A DNA stretch of 64,000 nt from Eremophila alpestris peregrina (lineage: Eukaryota > Chordata > Aves > Passeriformes > Alaudidae), in contig WMCF01000015.1 in assembly GCA_009792885.1 (NCBI GenBank), forward strand, positions 7,664,791 to 7,728,790, written 5' to 3'. Made by a program: the position numbers and the translations under genes. Every line of letters starts with the position of its first letter. Positions within the stretch are counted from its first letter, which is position 1. Below the pieces are notes generated by a model. The model saw nothing but the letters and a program-made list of their open reading frames with translations, was not told the DNA's origin and made no database searches. This document shows positions 13,411-25,254 of the stretch, in pieces.

Positions 13411-14050
13411 CTGCAGCTGTCCCAGCTTATTCCTGTTCCCCTATGTGCCTCCTAACAAGGACGTCTGAGTAGTTTGGGAACTTATTCCTCATATAACAAA
13501 GAATGACACTTTTTCTTAGCTTTGAAATTTCATAATCCTTAGGGCTTATCTCAAGAGTAATTAACCTCCATGGCAACTCGCCAGATAAAACTCCATAAAT
13601 CTCTTAGAATCTTCAACCCAGAAACTAATTTATTTTTTCTTCTTTTAAAGAAATTGGAAAACAATCTTAACTTTGAATTTAAGTGACAGCAGAATAATAC
13701 AGGAAATTTTTTTGTTATCAACATATTTTTCATTTTTCAAGTAAATATTCTTGAATCTCTAATTGCAAGGTTAAATAAAATAGACAGAAAACTTTTGAGT
13801 AAGTTCCTAAAATGTCAGAGTAGCAATAACATTATGATAAGGTAAGGGGAAAAAATAGCTTCCTTCTTTGTCTGGATATTGTAAAGAAGGAAACAAAGAA
13901 AAATTACTGATATCCAGATGAAGAGCAAAATGGATCCTTAGTAACCCTTGAATTTTTATAGATTTCATACTGACAGAGTAAACAATGTATCTGAAGTCAT
14001 TTATGTCCTAAATCATTTATTTAAGTATTAGTGAGAGTTGCCATCTCTAT
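13411..14050. other. AT-rich unique DNA
   Basis: No gene, repeat family or clear signal seen. Confidence 0.4.
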
Positions 14051-14665
14051 TGGTTTTGCATGGCCTGGTTTTTGCTTTTGGGCCACAAGGGTACCTTCTG
14101 TGAGAAGCTGCTGGAAGCTTCCACCATGTCCAGCAGAGCCAGTCCCTGATGGCTCTGAAGATGGACATGCTGCTGGCCAAGGCCAATGAGGGAGGCTGGT
14201 AACCTTTATTTTAGAAGAAATCAAAACAAAGGTTGTTGTGGAGTTGTTATTTCCCAGCCAGAGAACAGAGGAGTGAGAACATGTGAGAAGAACAAGTATG
14301 CAGACACCAAGGTCAGTGGAGAAGGAGGGGGAGGAGGTGCTCCAGGGGCCAGAGCTGAGATTCCTTTGTAGCCTCTGGAGACCATGGTGAAGCAGCTGTG
14401 CCCCTGCAGCCCATCGGGGATGCAGAGATCCACCCACAGCCTGTGGGGAAGCCCATGCTGGAGTAAGTGGATGTCTGGAACGAGGTTATGATCCTGTGGG
14501 AGACGCATGGAGAGAGGGGCCCTGCTCCCGTGATGGAGCAGCCTGTCCTCGGAGGACTGCACCCCGTGGGAGAGTGACCCTCAGCGCAGCAGTTTTGGGA
14601 GGACTGTCTGCCTGTGGGATGGACTCGGACTGCAGCAGTTTGCAGGGAGCTGTTGCCTATAATCA
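14051..14665 (+). mobile_element. solo LTR fragment, 3' truncated (same family as 49026-49971)
   Basis: This is a GC-richer block in AT-rich surroundings. It aligns by eye, along its length, with the 5' half of the LTR at 49026-49971: GCCTGGTTTTTGC at the start, TGTGAGAAGCTGCTGGAAG, GATGGACATGCTGCTGG, ACACCAAGGTCAGTGGAG, GAGGTGCTCCAGG, then imperfect repeats built on GGAGCAG and CCCGTGGGAG. The polyadenylation region and U5 are missing, so it ends inside the repeat-rich U3. The overlapping open frames on both strands (up to 138 codons) are by-products of its composition. It matches an endogenous retrovirus LTR I recall from passerines; no viral genes are nearby. Confidence 0.8.
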
Positions 14666-15744
14666 CGTTGCTGCCATTCACATGACTTGATATATCTCCC
14701 AGGATTTTACCAGGCCCAGAGGTAAGGTTGAACTAGGAATCCAGTTTACTGTGGTCATATGCCAACTAGAGAGGACAGTGAGAACACTTCAACAACTGAA
14801 AATTGGTATAGGATCTTTAAATCTGCAGTTTACCATGTTTACCTTGCAATTAGCAGTATAACAATGTACACAAACTCTTCCATTCTTTGCTTATAATTCC
14901 TACTGATTAGCTATTGATTTCTATTAAGCAAATGCAACTGAAAACTTTCCATTTGAACTAAATATGAGGTAGAGAAGACTTGCTGTGCTGGGGACAACTG
15001 AAGGATGAAATTCCATTTGGGCCTTTTGAGTCTACCTTTGAAATGTTTTCTGAAAGGTTTTCTGTTTACTTCTCCCTGTAAACTCTTAGCATTTCCCTCA
15101 AGTCCACTCCGATTTTCATTTTTATTATCACAGAATTGAGTCAACTCATTCAAACTTTGGGAAACCTACACAGTCAATTAAAAAAAAAAACAATCAGGAA
15201 ATATTTTTCTGTTAGTTTACTGAATTGTATAAATTCTGGACAGGGTGTGAGGAACTCCAGATTTTTTGACAGAAAGACAGCCTAGCTGTGACAGAACCAA
15301 ATAGAGAAGGGCAGGGGATAAAAAAGGTGAGGAGGATCATTCCAACAGTTCAGCCATAGCATGCAAATGCAGACTAACATTGATTGAATGAGAGGAGAAA
15401 CATTAAAAGAAAAAAATAAATAAAAAGAAAAATGAAAATGTTCATACATATTTTGCACTAGGAAAAAGATAAATTAAGAAGAGGGATGTGAAGATGCATA
15501 AAATAACAAAGTCTTCATAACCAATTTACATGTAATAAAATGTGCCCAGGTGGAAAAGTTGAAGTTTTTAACATGTTCAAGACAAGATATGGTTCCTCTG
15601 GTGAAGAAAATTTCTGAACAGTTGCACACACCTGAAATAACCCAAACTGTTTAAGTTTTACCTAAAGTAAAATGTATCAAATTCTGGAATGACTGAATTC
15701 AATTTCTGAAATAATTATTGTTTACTGAAAGTGTGTTGGATTTG
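14666..15744. other. AT-rich unique DNA
   Basis: No gene or repeat family recognised. There is an A-run at 15181-15190 and A/T-rich simple sequence around 15404-15440. Confidence 0.4.
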
Positions 15745-15900
15745 ATTTTTGTTGTGGGGAGGGTTTTTTGTTTTGTTTTGGTTTTTGTTTTTGGTTTGTG
15801 TGGGGTTTTTTTGTTTGTTTGTTTTGTTTGTGTGTGGTTTTGGGTGTTTGGGTTTTTTGGGGTTTTTTTTTTTTTATGTTTTATTTTTATTTATTTTTAA
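15745..15900. repeat. G/T-rich low-complexity tract, G4-capable on plus strand
   Basis: The tract is nearly pure G and T with runs GGGG, GGG, GGGG, GGG, GGG and GGGG separated by T-runs, then T/A-rich DNA. It is complementary in style to the A/C tract at 13242-13410, so the two form a loose inverted pair about 2.4 kb apart. The 60-codon frames through it are hydrophobic low-complexity artefacts. Confidence 0.85.
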
Positions 15901-18900
15901 TGTTAACACAGACTTATTTTGTGTAGGAAAAAAAATCTGAAGATGAATAGAGCCATGAGTTTTGGAAATACAAATTTCCTCCATTCATGCTCTTTACCCC
16001 TCTCTGAGACCTGACATTCTGCCATGAAAACAAATGTGTTTGGGGCTGTTAATAGACTTCAAATAAAAATCCATGAATATCATATCATCTAGCTAAGCTG
16101 GGATCTGAAGGTTTTCACACTTTCTAGGATGTGAAAGGCCACAGACAATCACTAGTCCAACAAAGAACCAAACTCTTAGGGAGAGCATTTTATGGTCTTC
16201 ATATTTTTCAAGACTTATAACTTTGTCAAAACCTGAAGAATCTCTTCTTAAAAACTTTAAAAACTCCAGGTAAAACAACTTAGAACTAGGATCATTGCTT
16301 AGTAATTAAACTTAATTATATAGAAAATAATAAAAAAAAAAAAACAAACCCAAAAACTTGAACTCCAAACAACTAGTTTAACAGATGGCTCTACTAATTT
16401 GAAAGCTAAGAGCATACGGTATCTCTCAACTGCCCCTCATTAGAAAAGACAGTCCTCTTTCTAGACCCAATCTCACACCAGCCTACTCAGACCTGCTGTT
16501 CCCATATATATTACTGTAAATTATTTACATCAGATAAGAAAAATAATGAAAACAGGACTGTTTAAAAATCTCATTTATTTACTGAAAAGACTGAATTTCC
16601 AAAACCTCTCAGAATCCTACAGCTTGTCTTCCAGCTCATAAGTGATGGTCAGACATCCAAAAGAAATTTAGATTTGACCAATCTTTCTTTTTCTCACTTT
16701 GAACTAGTGGGCACACAGGGATCTTGTACCTCTGATCCATTTCATTGGAGTTGTACTGATATCACCTGACTTAACTGTTTGTGGCATGGATACCTATGAG
16801 CCAATCACAATACGTTTCTTCCATGCACAATCACAACAGAAGGATACCTCTAAGTGCACAGTTCAGCTGGTTTGTTTAGATTACTTCAGGATGCCAAGAC
16901 CTGTACCCAAGAAGTACCTGTTCTCCATGTTGACCAGTCACACAGACTAATGTGACTGGCTCAGTTGTAAACACCTATGCTGCAGACATGGAAAGTTAGA
17001 TGGCTGGGCATCAGTCAGTTGGTGGTAAGCAATTTTCTTCACTTGCATCACTTCTCTTTCTTGGATTTTATTTCTCTTTGTTATATTTTTTTTTTCTTTT
17101 CCACTACAAATTAGTAATTGCAGTACCAGTAGAAGTATTACTACTCCTACAATTACTACTATTATAATATTTTCAAACTGTTCTTATCATCTCTTAGGAA
17201 GCATCTGTGTGATGCTTTGTTGTTGTTGAGGGTTAAACCACAACAGGTGAATGTACACATATATAGACATTTTTTTGACTCCTGAAACACCCAGTCAATA
17301 ACATTGAACCAAGTATGCTGGAAGTTTTTTAAAGTGATATTTACCTTTCTGCTTTTCCTGTTTTGAAACAGGTTTTACCACGAGCTAAAGCACAGGCTAT
17401 CAGTCTGAGGGACTTTATCCTTTCTTGTTTTCCATTCAGCTCCTGTACTAACAGAGTGCAGCCAACACACCACTGCATATGACCATATTAGATGAAGTGA
17501 GCAGGTTGATGTATTTTCAGTCAGGCTTTTTCTTTCATAATATACATTTTGTCCACACAAAGTTCTTATATTGAAAGACATGTTTCAATTAAAAACATCA
17601 AAATGCAAATCCTTAGGATATATTAGAATGTTGGTCATTTCACATTTAATAGACGGGGTCAGGGTGCAAATAATTTGTCTAAAAATTAAAACAGGCATTA
17701 ATAATTTATTTATTTAATGGCAGACATTTGAAGTGCTTTCTTTGTCAGACCTGTGTCCTTTGGAAAACAAACATGTACTACATAGGCATATAAAACATTA
17801 ATGCTGCTGAAGTGTATGCTGTTAGGAGTCAAAACAATGGCAGAGGGAAAGAAAATATGAGTTGCAGCAGAGATTAGCCTGAGGAAGCTGGAATGATCCA
17901 GTTGTGTTGTTAACTGCAGAGGGATGGGGGAACACCGAGTTACTGATCAAGTGATAAGGCTGGAGATAATTTATAGGATGAAACTCACCCATGTATAGAA
18001 AGTTCAACAATCACAAGGACATACAAGGCATTGCAACCAGGAATTTTTAAAAGTTCAGCTAAACCAGTATTATTTATCCCCCATAAGCAGCTCAAAACAA
18101 ATTACTATGGGAAAAAAGAACAAGCTTGGTATTTCCATGGGATATTCCCTTAGTTTTCAGCACTTTATACTGATTGAGATTTATACTGCAGGAGAATGAG
18201 ACAGCTTTTCCAATCCATAACCTTTTATGAACATATTCAACCTTCACTTTGCATCCATTTTAGCTTTAACAGCCACAGTTTTCCTTAGTTTTTCCTACTA
18301 ATTCTGACACTATCAGAAGAAACATGTAATTTTGGGAAAACAAAAAACCAACCCAACCCAACACAAACAAACAAGCAAAAAAGTCCAACCAAACTTGTAG
18401 CGGTCAAATGCTGGCTTCAACTAATAGTTCCTGGTTCCACTACAGGAATAAAGAGGAGACAGCTGATTCCTCATCACATTTTCATGCTACCGATGATTTT
18501 GTAGTTATCCATCATAGCCTCTTCTATTGCCCATTTTCCAGAATGAAGAGCTTTGAAGTTGTGTTTAAGGAAGCCATTCTGTACATCTGATAATCCTTCA
18601 TGCTCTTCTGTGAAATCTTTTGCTTTTCTTCTACATCTGTGTTGAGAGGAAGGGATCATCACTGCAGGATGTATAAAAGATACTAATATACAGTGTAATT
18701 GCATTATATGTAGCAATAATATATAACCAGGTAATATATACTATTATATAATTTGTATTATTAAAGAGCTATTATTATTTAAGGTTTACAGTGTTTATAG
18801 AATAATTCTTAGTCCTCTAGAGATAAAATTTCATTAACGTGTTGCACCTCATAAACAGATTAATAGCAGAGACTATCATAAATTGTTGCATGAACATTTT

Positions 18901-20089
18901 TAGAGGTGTCTTGGATGTACAAAGTAAAATCTTTTTCTATGCGTGCATGTTTTACTTTGATAGAAAAGCCCACAACCAAGAACATTTAAAATATTTTTAC
19001 AACTTGATTGTGCTTACTTAGAATGAATGAAGGACTAAAATAAGGTTAAATTTTACCTACAGTGAGTAATCATGAAAGCAATCATGCAATATTGTGTCTT
19101 AAGATGATGTTGAGAGAAAAAACAAGACAACAAAAGTTAATAGGGGACAATGAAGTAACAGGAAGTTCACTTTACCTAGTAAGAATGGAACAAGATTTTT
19201 ATAGTGAATAGAATTCAGCATACACTGTTAATTGATACTCTATTCTTTGTAATCTCTGTTTTTCTGTACTACTCTTAAGATGTTATTTCTTTTTTTTTTT
19301 CTTTTTTTTTATTCTTTTTGGTTCTCAACTGAATGTTTTTCATTTGATTCTCTTCTCCTTCCTTCATCTCTGTTCATACTCATACCACAGATCTCATGTC
19401 TTCAAATACTGTGTTTTGTATTACCTGGTAGATGCCTTTGCACCCACTTGAGTATTGATACCTTAGAATCCTTTTACATATTTACTACTCTCCCATTTGC
19501 ATTCCATTTTTGTAATGCTTTGACCTTTTTTGACTTATGTATTCTTCCATTCTCACTTTGTCTTTAATTAAAGTTTTCTCTCTTCCTTTCTACTCTGGAT
19601 ATGTAATACAATTTTCTCTCCCCCATAATTTGTTATTCAATTAATTTTCTAGTGACAAAAATTCCTCAGAACTGATATTAATGTGGTTTATGCCATTTTA
19701 TAATTTCAGTATTTCTTGTACTAATCTTTCTTTCTCTCCTAGCACAAGATTCTCTTAATTATAAATGTATGAGAACTGTAAGCAAGCAAAAAACAGAAGA
19801 ATGAGAACAGTTTTGGGTCTCTGTCACATTAAAATATGCTATCAAAAAGAATAATCAAAAAGGTGTTGTTAGAAATCTGTAAAAATGAAAGAAGGGAGGG
19901 GAGTTTTTTATTTATTTCATTTTACTGTATTTTTACTGAATGTGTGAAGAATTCCAACATTCCACAAAGATGAGAGGCTTGCATTACAGGTTTCACTTGT
20001 TAACGGTGGTAGACGAAAGAAGATGAAAACAAATCCAAAAAGAAAAAATATATTTATTAAGCAATTTAAAGTAAATGAATATGTTTTAT
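15901..20089. other. AT-rich unique DNA
   Basis: No gene recognised. It contains an A-run at 16331-16344, CA-rich simple sequence at about 18338-18390 and T-rich sequence at 19288-19320. A block around 17640-17790 (AATTTG, TTAATAATTTATTTATTTAATGG) has the look of motif-rich non-coding DNA but no proof of constraint. Confidence 0.4.
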
Positions 20090-20265
20090 GTATTGTTCTG
20101 GTAATAGTGCAGAAACTTTATAATGAATGCAAGCTGGTCCAATAAATTCGACATTTACTAATATCTCTTTGTTGCCACTGAAAGTAACAGCAACAGGCAG
20201 TAGAGCCAATGCCTGTAAAAAGCTAAGGCATATAGCTAATTAAAGCAATTCAAACTGCTTTTACA
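20090..20265. promoter_or_regulatory. candidate conserved non-coding block
   Basis: The stretch is even in composition and free of repeats and ORFs. It carries TTATAATGAATGCAAG, a CCAAT box word (GGTCCAATAAATT) and TAGCTAATTAAAGCAATT. This resembles developmental enhancer sequence, but that is a judgement from texture only. Confidence 0.18.
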
Positions 20266-20689
20266 CTGGTCACTCTGCATAAGCGGTCTCAAACACACAG
20301 TGGATCATGAAAAATTTATACAGATGTCTTGTTTTGAAGCCAAATGTATCCTTAACTGTGAGCTACAGAAAGCAAGAGAAAAGAGTAGTTTAGAGGTGAA
20401 GTATAAATTACCACACTGAAAAAATTAATAGATTTACATGAAAGAAAAAAATTTTAAGCTTCTGTTGTTATACTCTACAGGCAAACGATGAAAGTAAAAT
20501 CTTGCTTAGCATTTTTTTCCAAAATATTTATGTTAATTTACAAGTCTTCCCAAATACTACCAGGGAATAGCCTTTATCTAGGCCATATTATTCCAGAAAA
20601 TTATTCATTCAAAGATATAGTACTTTAAAATGTAGGTCTGGAAAAAAAGTTTTAAAAAGATATCATAAGATAATACCCTCACAGGGAAG

Positions 20690-20780
20690 AATAAATGTTC
20701 TTTTAAAGCAGTATCCTGTCTCCAACAGAAACCATTTGCAAGTGCTTCAGGAAAGTGTAAGAAAAAGAGCCTGAGAAGAA
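20690..20780 (+). mobile_element. possible ancient LINE 3'-end scrap
   Basis: The words GCAGTATCCTGTCTCCAACAG and AAGTGCTTCAGGAAAGTGTAAGAAA, in this order and spacing, resemble an old amniote LINE (L3/CR1-like) 3' region that I recall with the core 'gatgcttcagaggaaggtgcaagaaa'. The match is short and diverged. It could be chance. Confidence 0.3.
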
Positions 20781-21900
20781 GAGCCTGTGTTCTTTCTACT
20801 TTTGCACCAGATCCATATCTAAAGGGTGCACCTTGGACCTTCTTTGTATGGTCAGGAGTAATAATCACGGTCAATGTGGTTGATCATGGTTAAGCCATGA
20901 AGTGTTTGACTCCTACTGTTTTTAAAAATCACCTTAACTTTGTTGCTTCACTCATATATATATATATATCTCATTTCCTCAACTGTGACTTTCCAAGACA
21001 TTCTTCTGAAAGGTTTTACCTGTATCCAGCCTTCACTCTATGCCAAGGAGTTTACTTGATTGCTTAATCTTGGAAATTTTCTTGGTTTTGTTCTGTAATA
21101 TTTAATGGAATGAAAAGTAAATTGGCAGATTTCATAGGGAACATGTCACTGTTATAGAGTATAAACTCTACAACCATAAGAAGGGGGTTGTCTATTACAT
21201 CTCCCCCAAGCTGTCACAATCTTATTATTATTTCTCATATCAGTATCTTCCTCTTATCCTTACGACAAAAATTTGTTTCCTATGTTGTTCCATGTATGTT
21301 TTTCAGATACCAAAATCATCTGAATTTGGGATATTCTGAAACAAAGTCTCAGACATATAAACACAATTTATCAGAGTCCCTCATGTCATTTATGATTTTT
21401 AGATACAGATTTAATCAATGTACAACAAAACTGTTCATAATAGCTGTATAAATTTTGTTATACATGAATAAAACTGGTAGCATCTGAACAATTACATAAT
21501 CAGTTGCCTCATGATAAACAAAATGCACCATTCTTTACCAACATTACTGAGTTAAACACTGAGAGTTTTTTCAGCTTACCACTTTAAGAAAAATGTCTCC
21601 TAAAATTTTTGAGAAAAAGAAGAAATATTGGAATCTTGAAGGACAGCAGGATTTTGATACCTAGAAAAATTTTGTCCAGTTGACCTATTTTCAAAACTAT
21701 TTTTATACTAATTGTTACATTGCGTATTATATTGTTTTGGTTTCATACAATAGATTTAGACTTTAATTTACATATACAGGTAAATATACATATGACTATA
21801 TGGAGACATAGAAGACCATGTAGAAATACTTTTATGTGTGTGTGCATAGCATCTATAACACTGTGCATGTCTACATTTATGTAAAACTTTCTTTTGACCT

Positions 21901-22170
21901 TTGTCTGATCCACTGAATCCCCTGCAATTATACATGGAAAACAAGGACTCCCTGATGACCATCACAGAAGATGGGAGCAATGGTGTCAGATGCAGAGATG
22001 AGAACAGCTTGGCTTTATTGCTGGATGGGGGCAGAAATACCCTGCTGCCAACAGTGGAGCGGGCAAAGAAAGGTCTGAAGCAAGTAGCCTGCAACCAGCC
22101 TCCTAGCAGGAAAAGTCATCAGTTTTTTCCCTACCAAGAAGAACTTCGAAGCACTGACATCTCAGACTAA
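21901..22170 (+). CDS. orphan coding-like ORF, unknown product
   Basis: An 89-codon open frame begins right after an in-frame TGA at 21895. The first ATG is at 21934 (codon 12), which would leave 78 residues ending at TAA 22168-22170. From about 21945 the local base composition and codon choice look coding-like (GAG AAC AGC TTG GCT, CTG CTG CCA ACA GTG GAG CGG) in contrast to the AT-rich flanks. The predicted peptide is hydrophilic, has no signal peptide or membrane segment, and ends in ...RSTDISD. No good splice acceptor lies at its 5' edge, which argues against an internal exon and leaves a retrocopy, a single-exon small gene or a chance ORF. I do not recognise the family. Confidence 0.25.
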   Translation: MSDPLNPLQLYMENKDSLMTITEDGSNGVRCRDENSLALLLDGGRNTLLPTVERAKKGLKQVACNQPPSRKSHQFFPYQEELRSTDISD

Positions 22171-22879
22171 TTCACTAAGTCTTTTTAAAACAGCTTTTAT
22201 GTAAAATGAGAGACTTTATTTCTAATTACTGTATCAGTCCACGAGAACCCCATATTTCAGGAATTAATAGATGCTGATTTCAATACAGCTGAAAACCAAA
22301 ATTATATATTTTGAGACAAAATATTAGCTAAAAGAAGTTAATTTGGTGCAACACTATTACTATTTTAGTAATATGTATACATTGCAGACCTATAACTGCA
22401 TTTATAGATACACATATATAAAAAGACAAAGTTACTTGTGCAAGCTGAAGATGGAAGAAAGAACTTGCTAATTGCTTGTCGGTGAAAAGGGATTTATTTT
22501 TAGTCATGCTACATGCAACTCATTTTCCCAGAGTGGATCAAAAATAATAAAAACCTGAAAAGGCACAAATGAAAAATCAGATTTTAAAAGTAAGCTACCT
22601 ATACAGCCTAACAGACGGATCATTGTGTCACTGGTAATATTGTACTGTGTTTTTTTTTTTTTTAAACGGGCGTCGTATTCTTTTAAAGGCAATTATATTA
22701 AAAATTATTATTCCTCTGATAATCACACAACAAATGCTGATATGATCAGTTTCTTGATCTGTGTTGGCACCTGACAATGGAAAGTGAAAGCAGAACCGAC
22801 TGCATTGCATATGTTTTACAATTGTTGTATCTCAGATATCAGTAGCACAGAACATTTTGCCCAGATACTTGACACATAC
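22171..22879. other. AT-rich unique DNA
   Basis: Nothing recognised beyond a T-run at 22650-22663. Confidence 0.4.
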
Positions 22880-23240
22880 ACAGTCTTCTCTGTCAGTCAC
22901 TGGTTCTAGGGCTGTGTCACATCCATCCCACTCTGTGTTTTTCCTTTCTCGCAACACATTCTGTGAAACCCTGTGGACATTCTGCAAATTATTGTGCTGC
23001 ATAAACTGAACTTTATCTCAACTCCAGTTAATTAAATCAACAGCAAGCCCCGTGCTTTGCGCAGGCAATACTGATGGGCTTTGACTGACAGCATCAGCTT
23101 TATAAGGCTTCACAGCGTAAGGCTTTGTATGGCAAGTGAGTTCTTTTCCCTTCTCTTCATCACAATTGCTGACATTTTGGCTATATCTAGTGGCTGACAT
23201 GATTCAGACAGGGCAGTAGCATGGAATTTAATAAGAAAGT
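22880..23240. promoter_or_regulatory. candidate conserved non-coding regulatory block
   Basis: The block is less AT-rich than its flanks and contains no repeat. It has the compact word CCAGTTAATTAAATCAACAGC followed by AAGCCCCGTGCTTTGCGCAGG, where two CpGs survive in an otherwise CpG-poor region, then CTTTGACTGACAGC (TGACAG, a TALE/MEIS-type core). Retained CpGs and clustered homeodomain and TALE words suggest a functional element. Conservation is not shown here. Confidence 0.28.
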
Positions 23241-24482
23241 AAGGAGGCTTTGCCTGTGACTGAAAGCCCCTAGTGAGAGCTCTGGTGTGTAAACAGCCTT
23301 GCTGCTGATAACATGTTGGAAAAATTTTAAATTTAGCAAAAACAACAAAATTATACTTCTAAAATACCTAAGATTATGCTTTATAAAGAAACTAGGTGTC
23401 TAAAAATGCAGTGTAATAGTGATATTTTTTCTGTAAATATCAGAAATTCATTATTATTGATCCTTGCATATAGCATTCTGGAGATATAATGTGTTATATA
23501 TATATGTATATATCTATTCAGGCTTGCAAAATTGAAATAATACACAGATTGCATTCCCCAAGAGATGTACTACAGTTACTTTTCCTAGACACAGGAAATT
23601 ACTTTGAAATATGCAGTTTTCAAATTCTTTTTTTTTTAATTAAAACAAAAAAATATATATTTATGGTCCAGCTGGAAATAATAGCATGGGAGCAGAAATT
23701 AATATGCATATATTATTTTTCCCATACTATACATCTCTGAGGATCTTGAAAAAAAGAGAAAGATTTGACTTGATTAAAAAGTGCACAAAAGGAAGAATAA
23801 TAATTAAAGTATACTGGTAACAAAGGTCGTATTATAACCAAGGGCAGTAAGAAAGACTGCATGAAGGAATGTTTAAATGAAATAATCTGAATTGAAGAAA
23901 CAATAGGTATTTTTTTTCTTAAATATTTTATTGTATTCAATACTTGTACTTTTAATGCTTACTAAAAAAAAAACCCTCCTCTTTTAAAAAGAATGGATCA
24001 ACAATCTTGAATCAAAGTTTTATGATGCTCCCATTAAAAGATCCTATTTACAGTAGATGATAAATGACATAGTTTAACATTTAACCTCTTCTTTTCTGTG
24101 TCAGATGCTTTTCTTAGCCTGATTTTATTTGTTTACAGTTTCTGGGAAAATTTCATCCTGAATAGCCCAGGTTTTTCTCTCAGCATAAAAAAAAAGATTG
24201 ATCAAATATAAATACATTTGAAGTCACGATGACATTTTCTTTGATAACCCTATTTCTCTATACTTTAAAGCAAACAGTTTCTTGACAAACATTTCTGCAT
24301 TTTTAACTTTTTTTTAAAATTATTATTAGTTTTGTACTGCAACTTTAAATGATATCACAATTTATAATGAAAGAGAATTTTTAAAATTTGAGAGTTGAAT
24401 TTTAAGAAGTCTAGTATTTCTCAAAACACCTAGGGCTTTCATGGCCATGCCTGTAGCAAAAATAAAGAGATTTCCTTCATAG
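23241..24482. other. AT-rich unique DNA
   Basis: No gene or repeat family recognised. It includes a short TATA-type dinucleotide stretch near 23494-23514. Confidence 0.4.
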
Positions 24483-24675
24483 AGCTTTGGAATATACTGC
24501 AAAGTTCAGAGATGCAGTTCATTTATGCCTTTCCACAAAGCACTCAACCAGGAAAGTGCAGGTGGTGCCAGCCTCTGCATTCTCACAGCACATCTATGTA
24601 GTTCCAGACAAGAAGGACACAAAGATTGTCCGTGTTACTCCAGTGACCCTCAGGCCACCAGGCACTGATCCATAG
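24483..24675 (+). CDS. possible terminal exon or retrocopy, unknown product
   Basis: A plausible splice acceptor (TTTCCTTCATAG) ends at 24482. The frame then runs for about 63 codons to TAG at 24673-24675. The peptide includes VQVVPASAFSQHIYVVPDKK and KIVRVTPVTLRPPGTDP and has no membrane segment. The stretch is GC-richer than its flanks. A second plus-strand frame is also open across most of it, which weakens the case. There is no ATG near the start, so it would have to be an exon or a fragment. I do not recognise it and cannot link it to the ORF at 21.9 kb. Confidence 0.2.
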
Positions 24676-25254
24676 GCAACAGGGATGCCATAGACACCCA
24701 GCTGAAAAGACAAAGCCTGAAGTCTTCTGTCATACAGAAAGAAGGAATGTAACAATTTTGAAAACTGTATGCTTTCTAAAATGAAAGTGGAAAAGAAATC
24801 ATATAAAAGGGTTGGGACAAAGAAATGGTCTTAATATTAACCAAAAATTAAAAAAAAAAGTAATTCAGAGGAATGGATTAGCATCATATATTCCACAAGG
24901 AAGGACATTAATTAAAACTGCAAAAAACCCCCACACATCTTTCAGATGGACAAAGATTTCCCAAAAAAAGAGATTGTTCCAAGACTTTCTGCAAAAATGG
25001 TGGAATTTTTTTTGGTGCAGGGAGAGAACGAAGAAGGAAGAAAACTTATCTTGAATTAGAAATGAAATGTCACTGAAAAAGTGACATATTCAGGATGAAA
25101 TGTACCATTCCCATACAGTTCTTCTCAGCCTATTCATACTTCTACAGAACTCCACAGTTCTTTTTAATCCAATTTAATTTGAATGATTAAGTGTATTGAA
25201 ATAGCAACTGAGCTGTAGTAAAAGCAGACTGTCAGTCATATTTTCTCTGTCTCT
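24676..25254. other. AT-rich unique DNA
   Basis: No repeat or gene recognised. An 80-codon frame at 24812-25054 is lysine-rich because the sequence is A-rich. Confidence 0.4.

Noticed and set aside
13023..13472. 149-codon ORF and overlapping minus-strand ORFs
   Set aside because: They cross the A/C-rich low-complexity tract; the peptides are Lys/Asn/Pro or Phe/Gly/Val runs without biological meaning.
14021..14690. Cluster of ORFs up to 138 codons on both strands
   Set aside because: They lie in a non-coding LTR fragment with GC-rich imperfect repeats.
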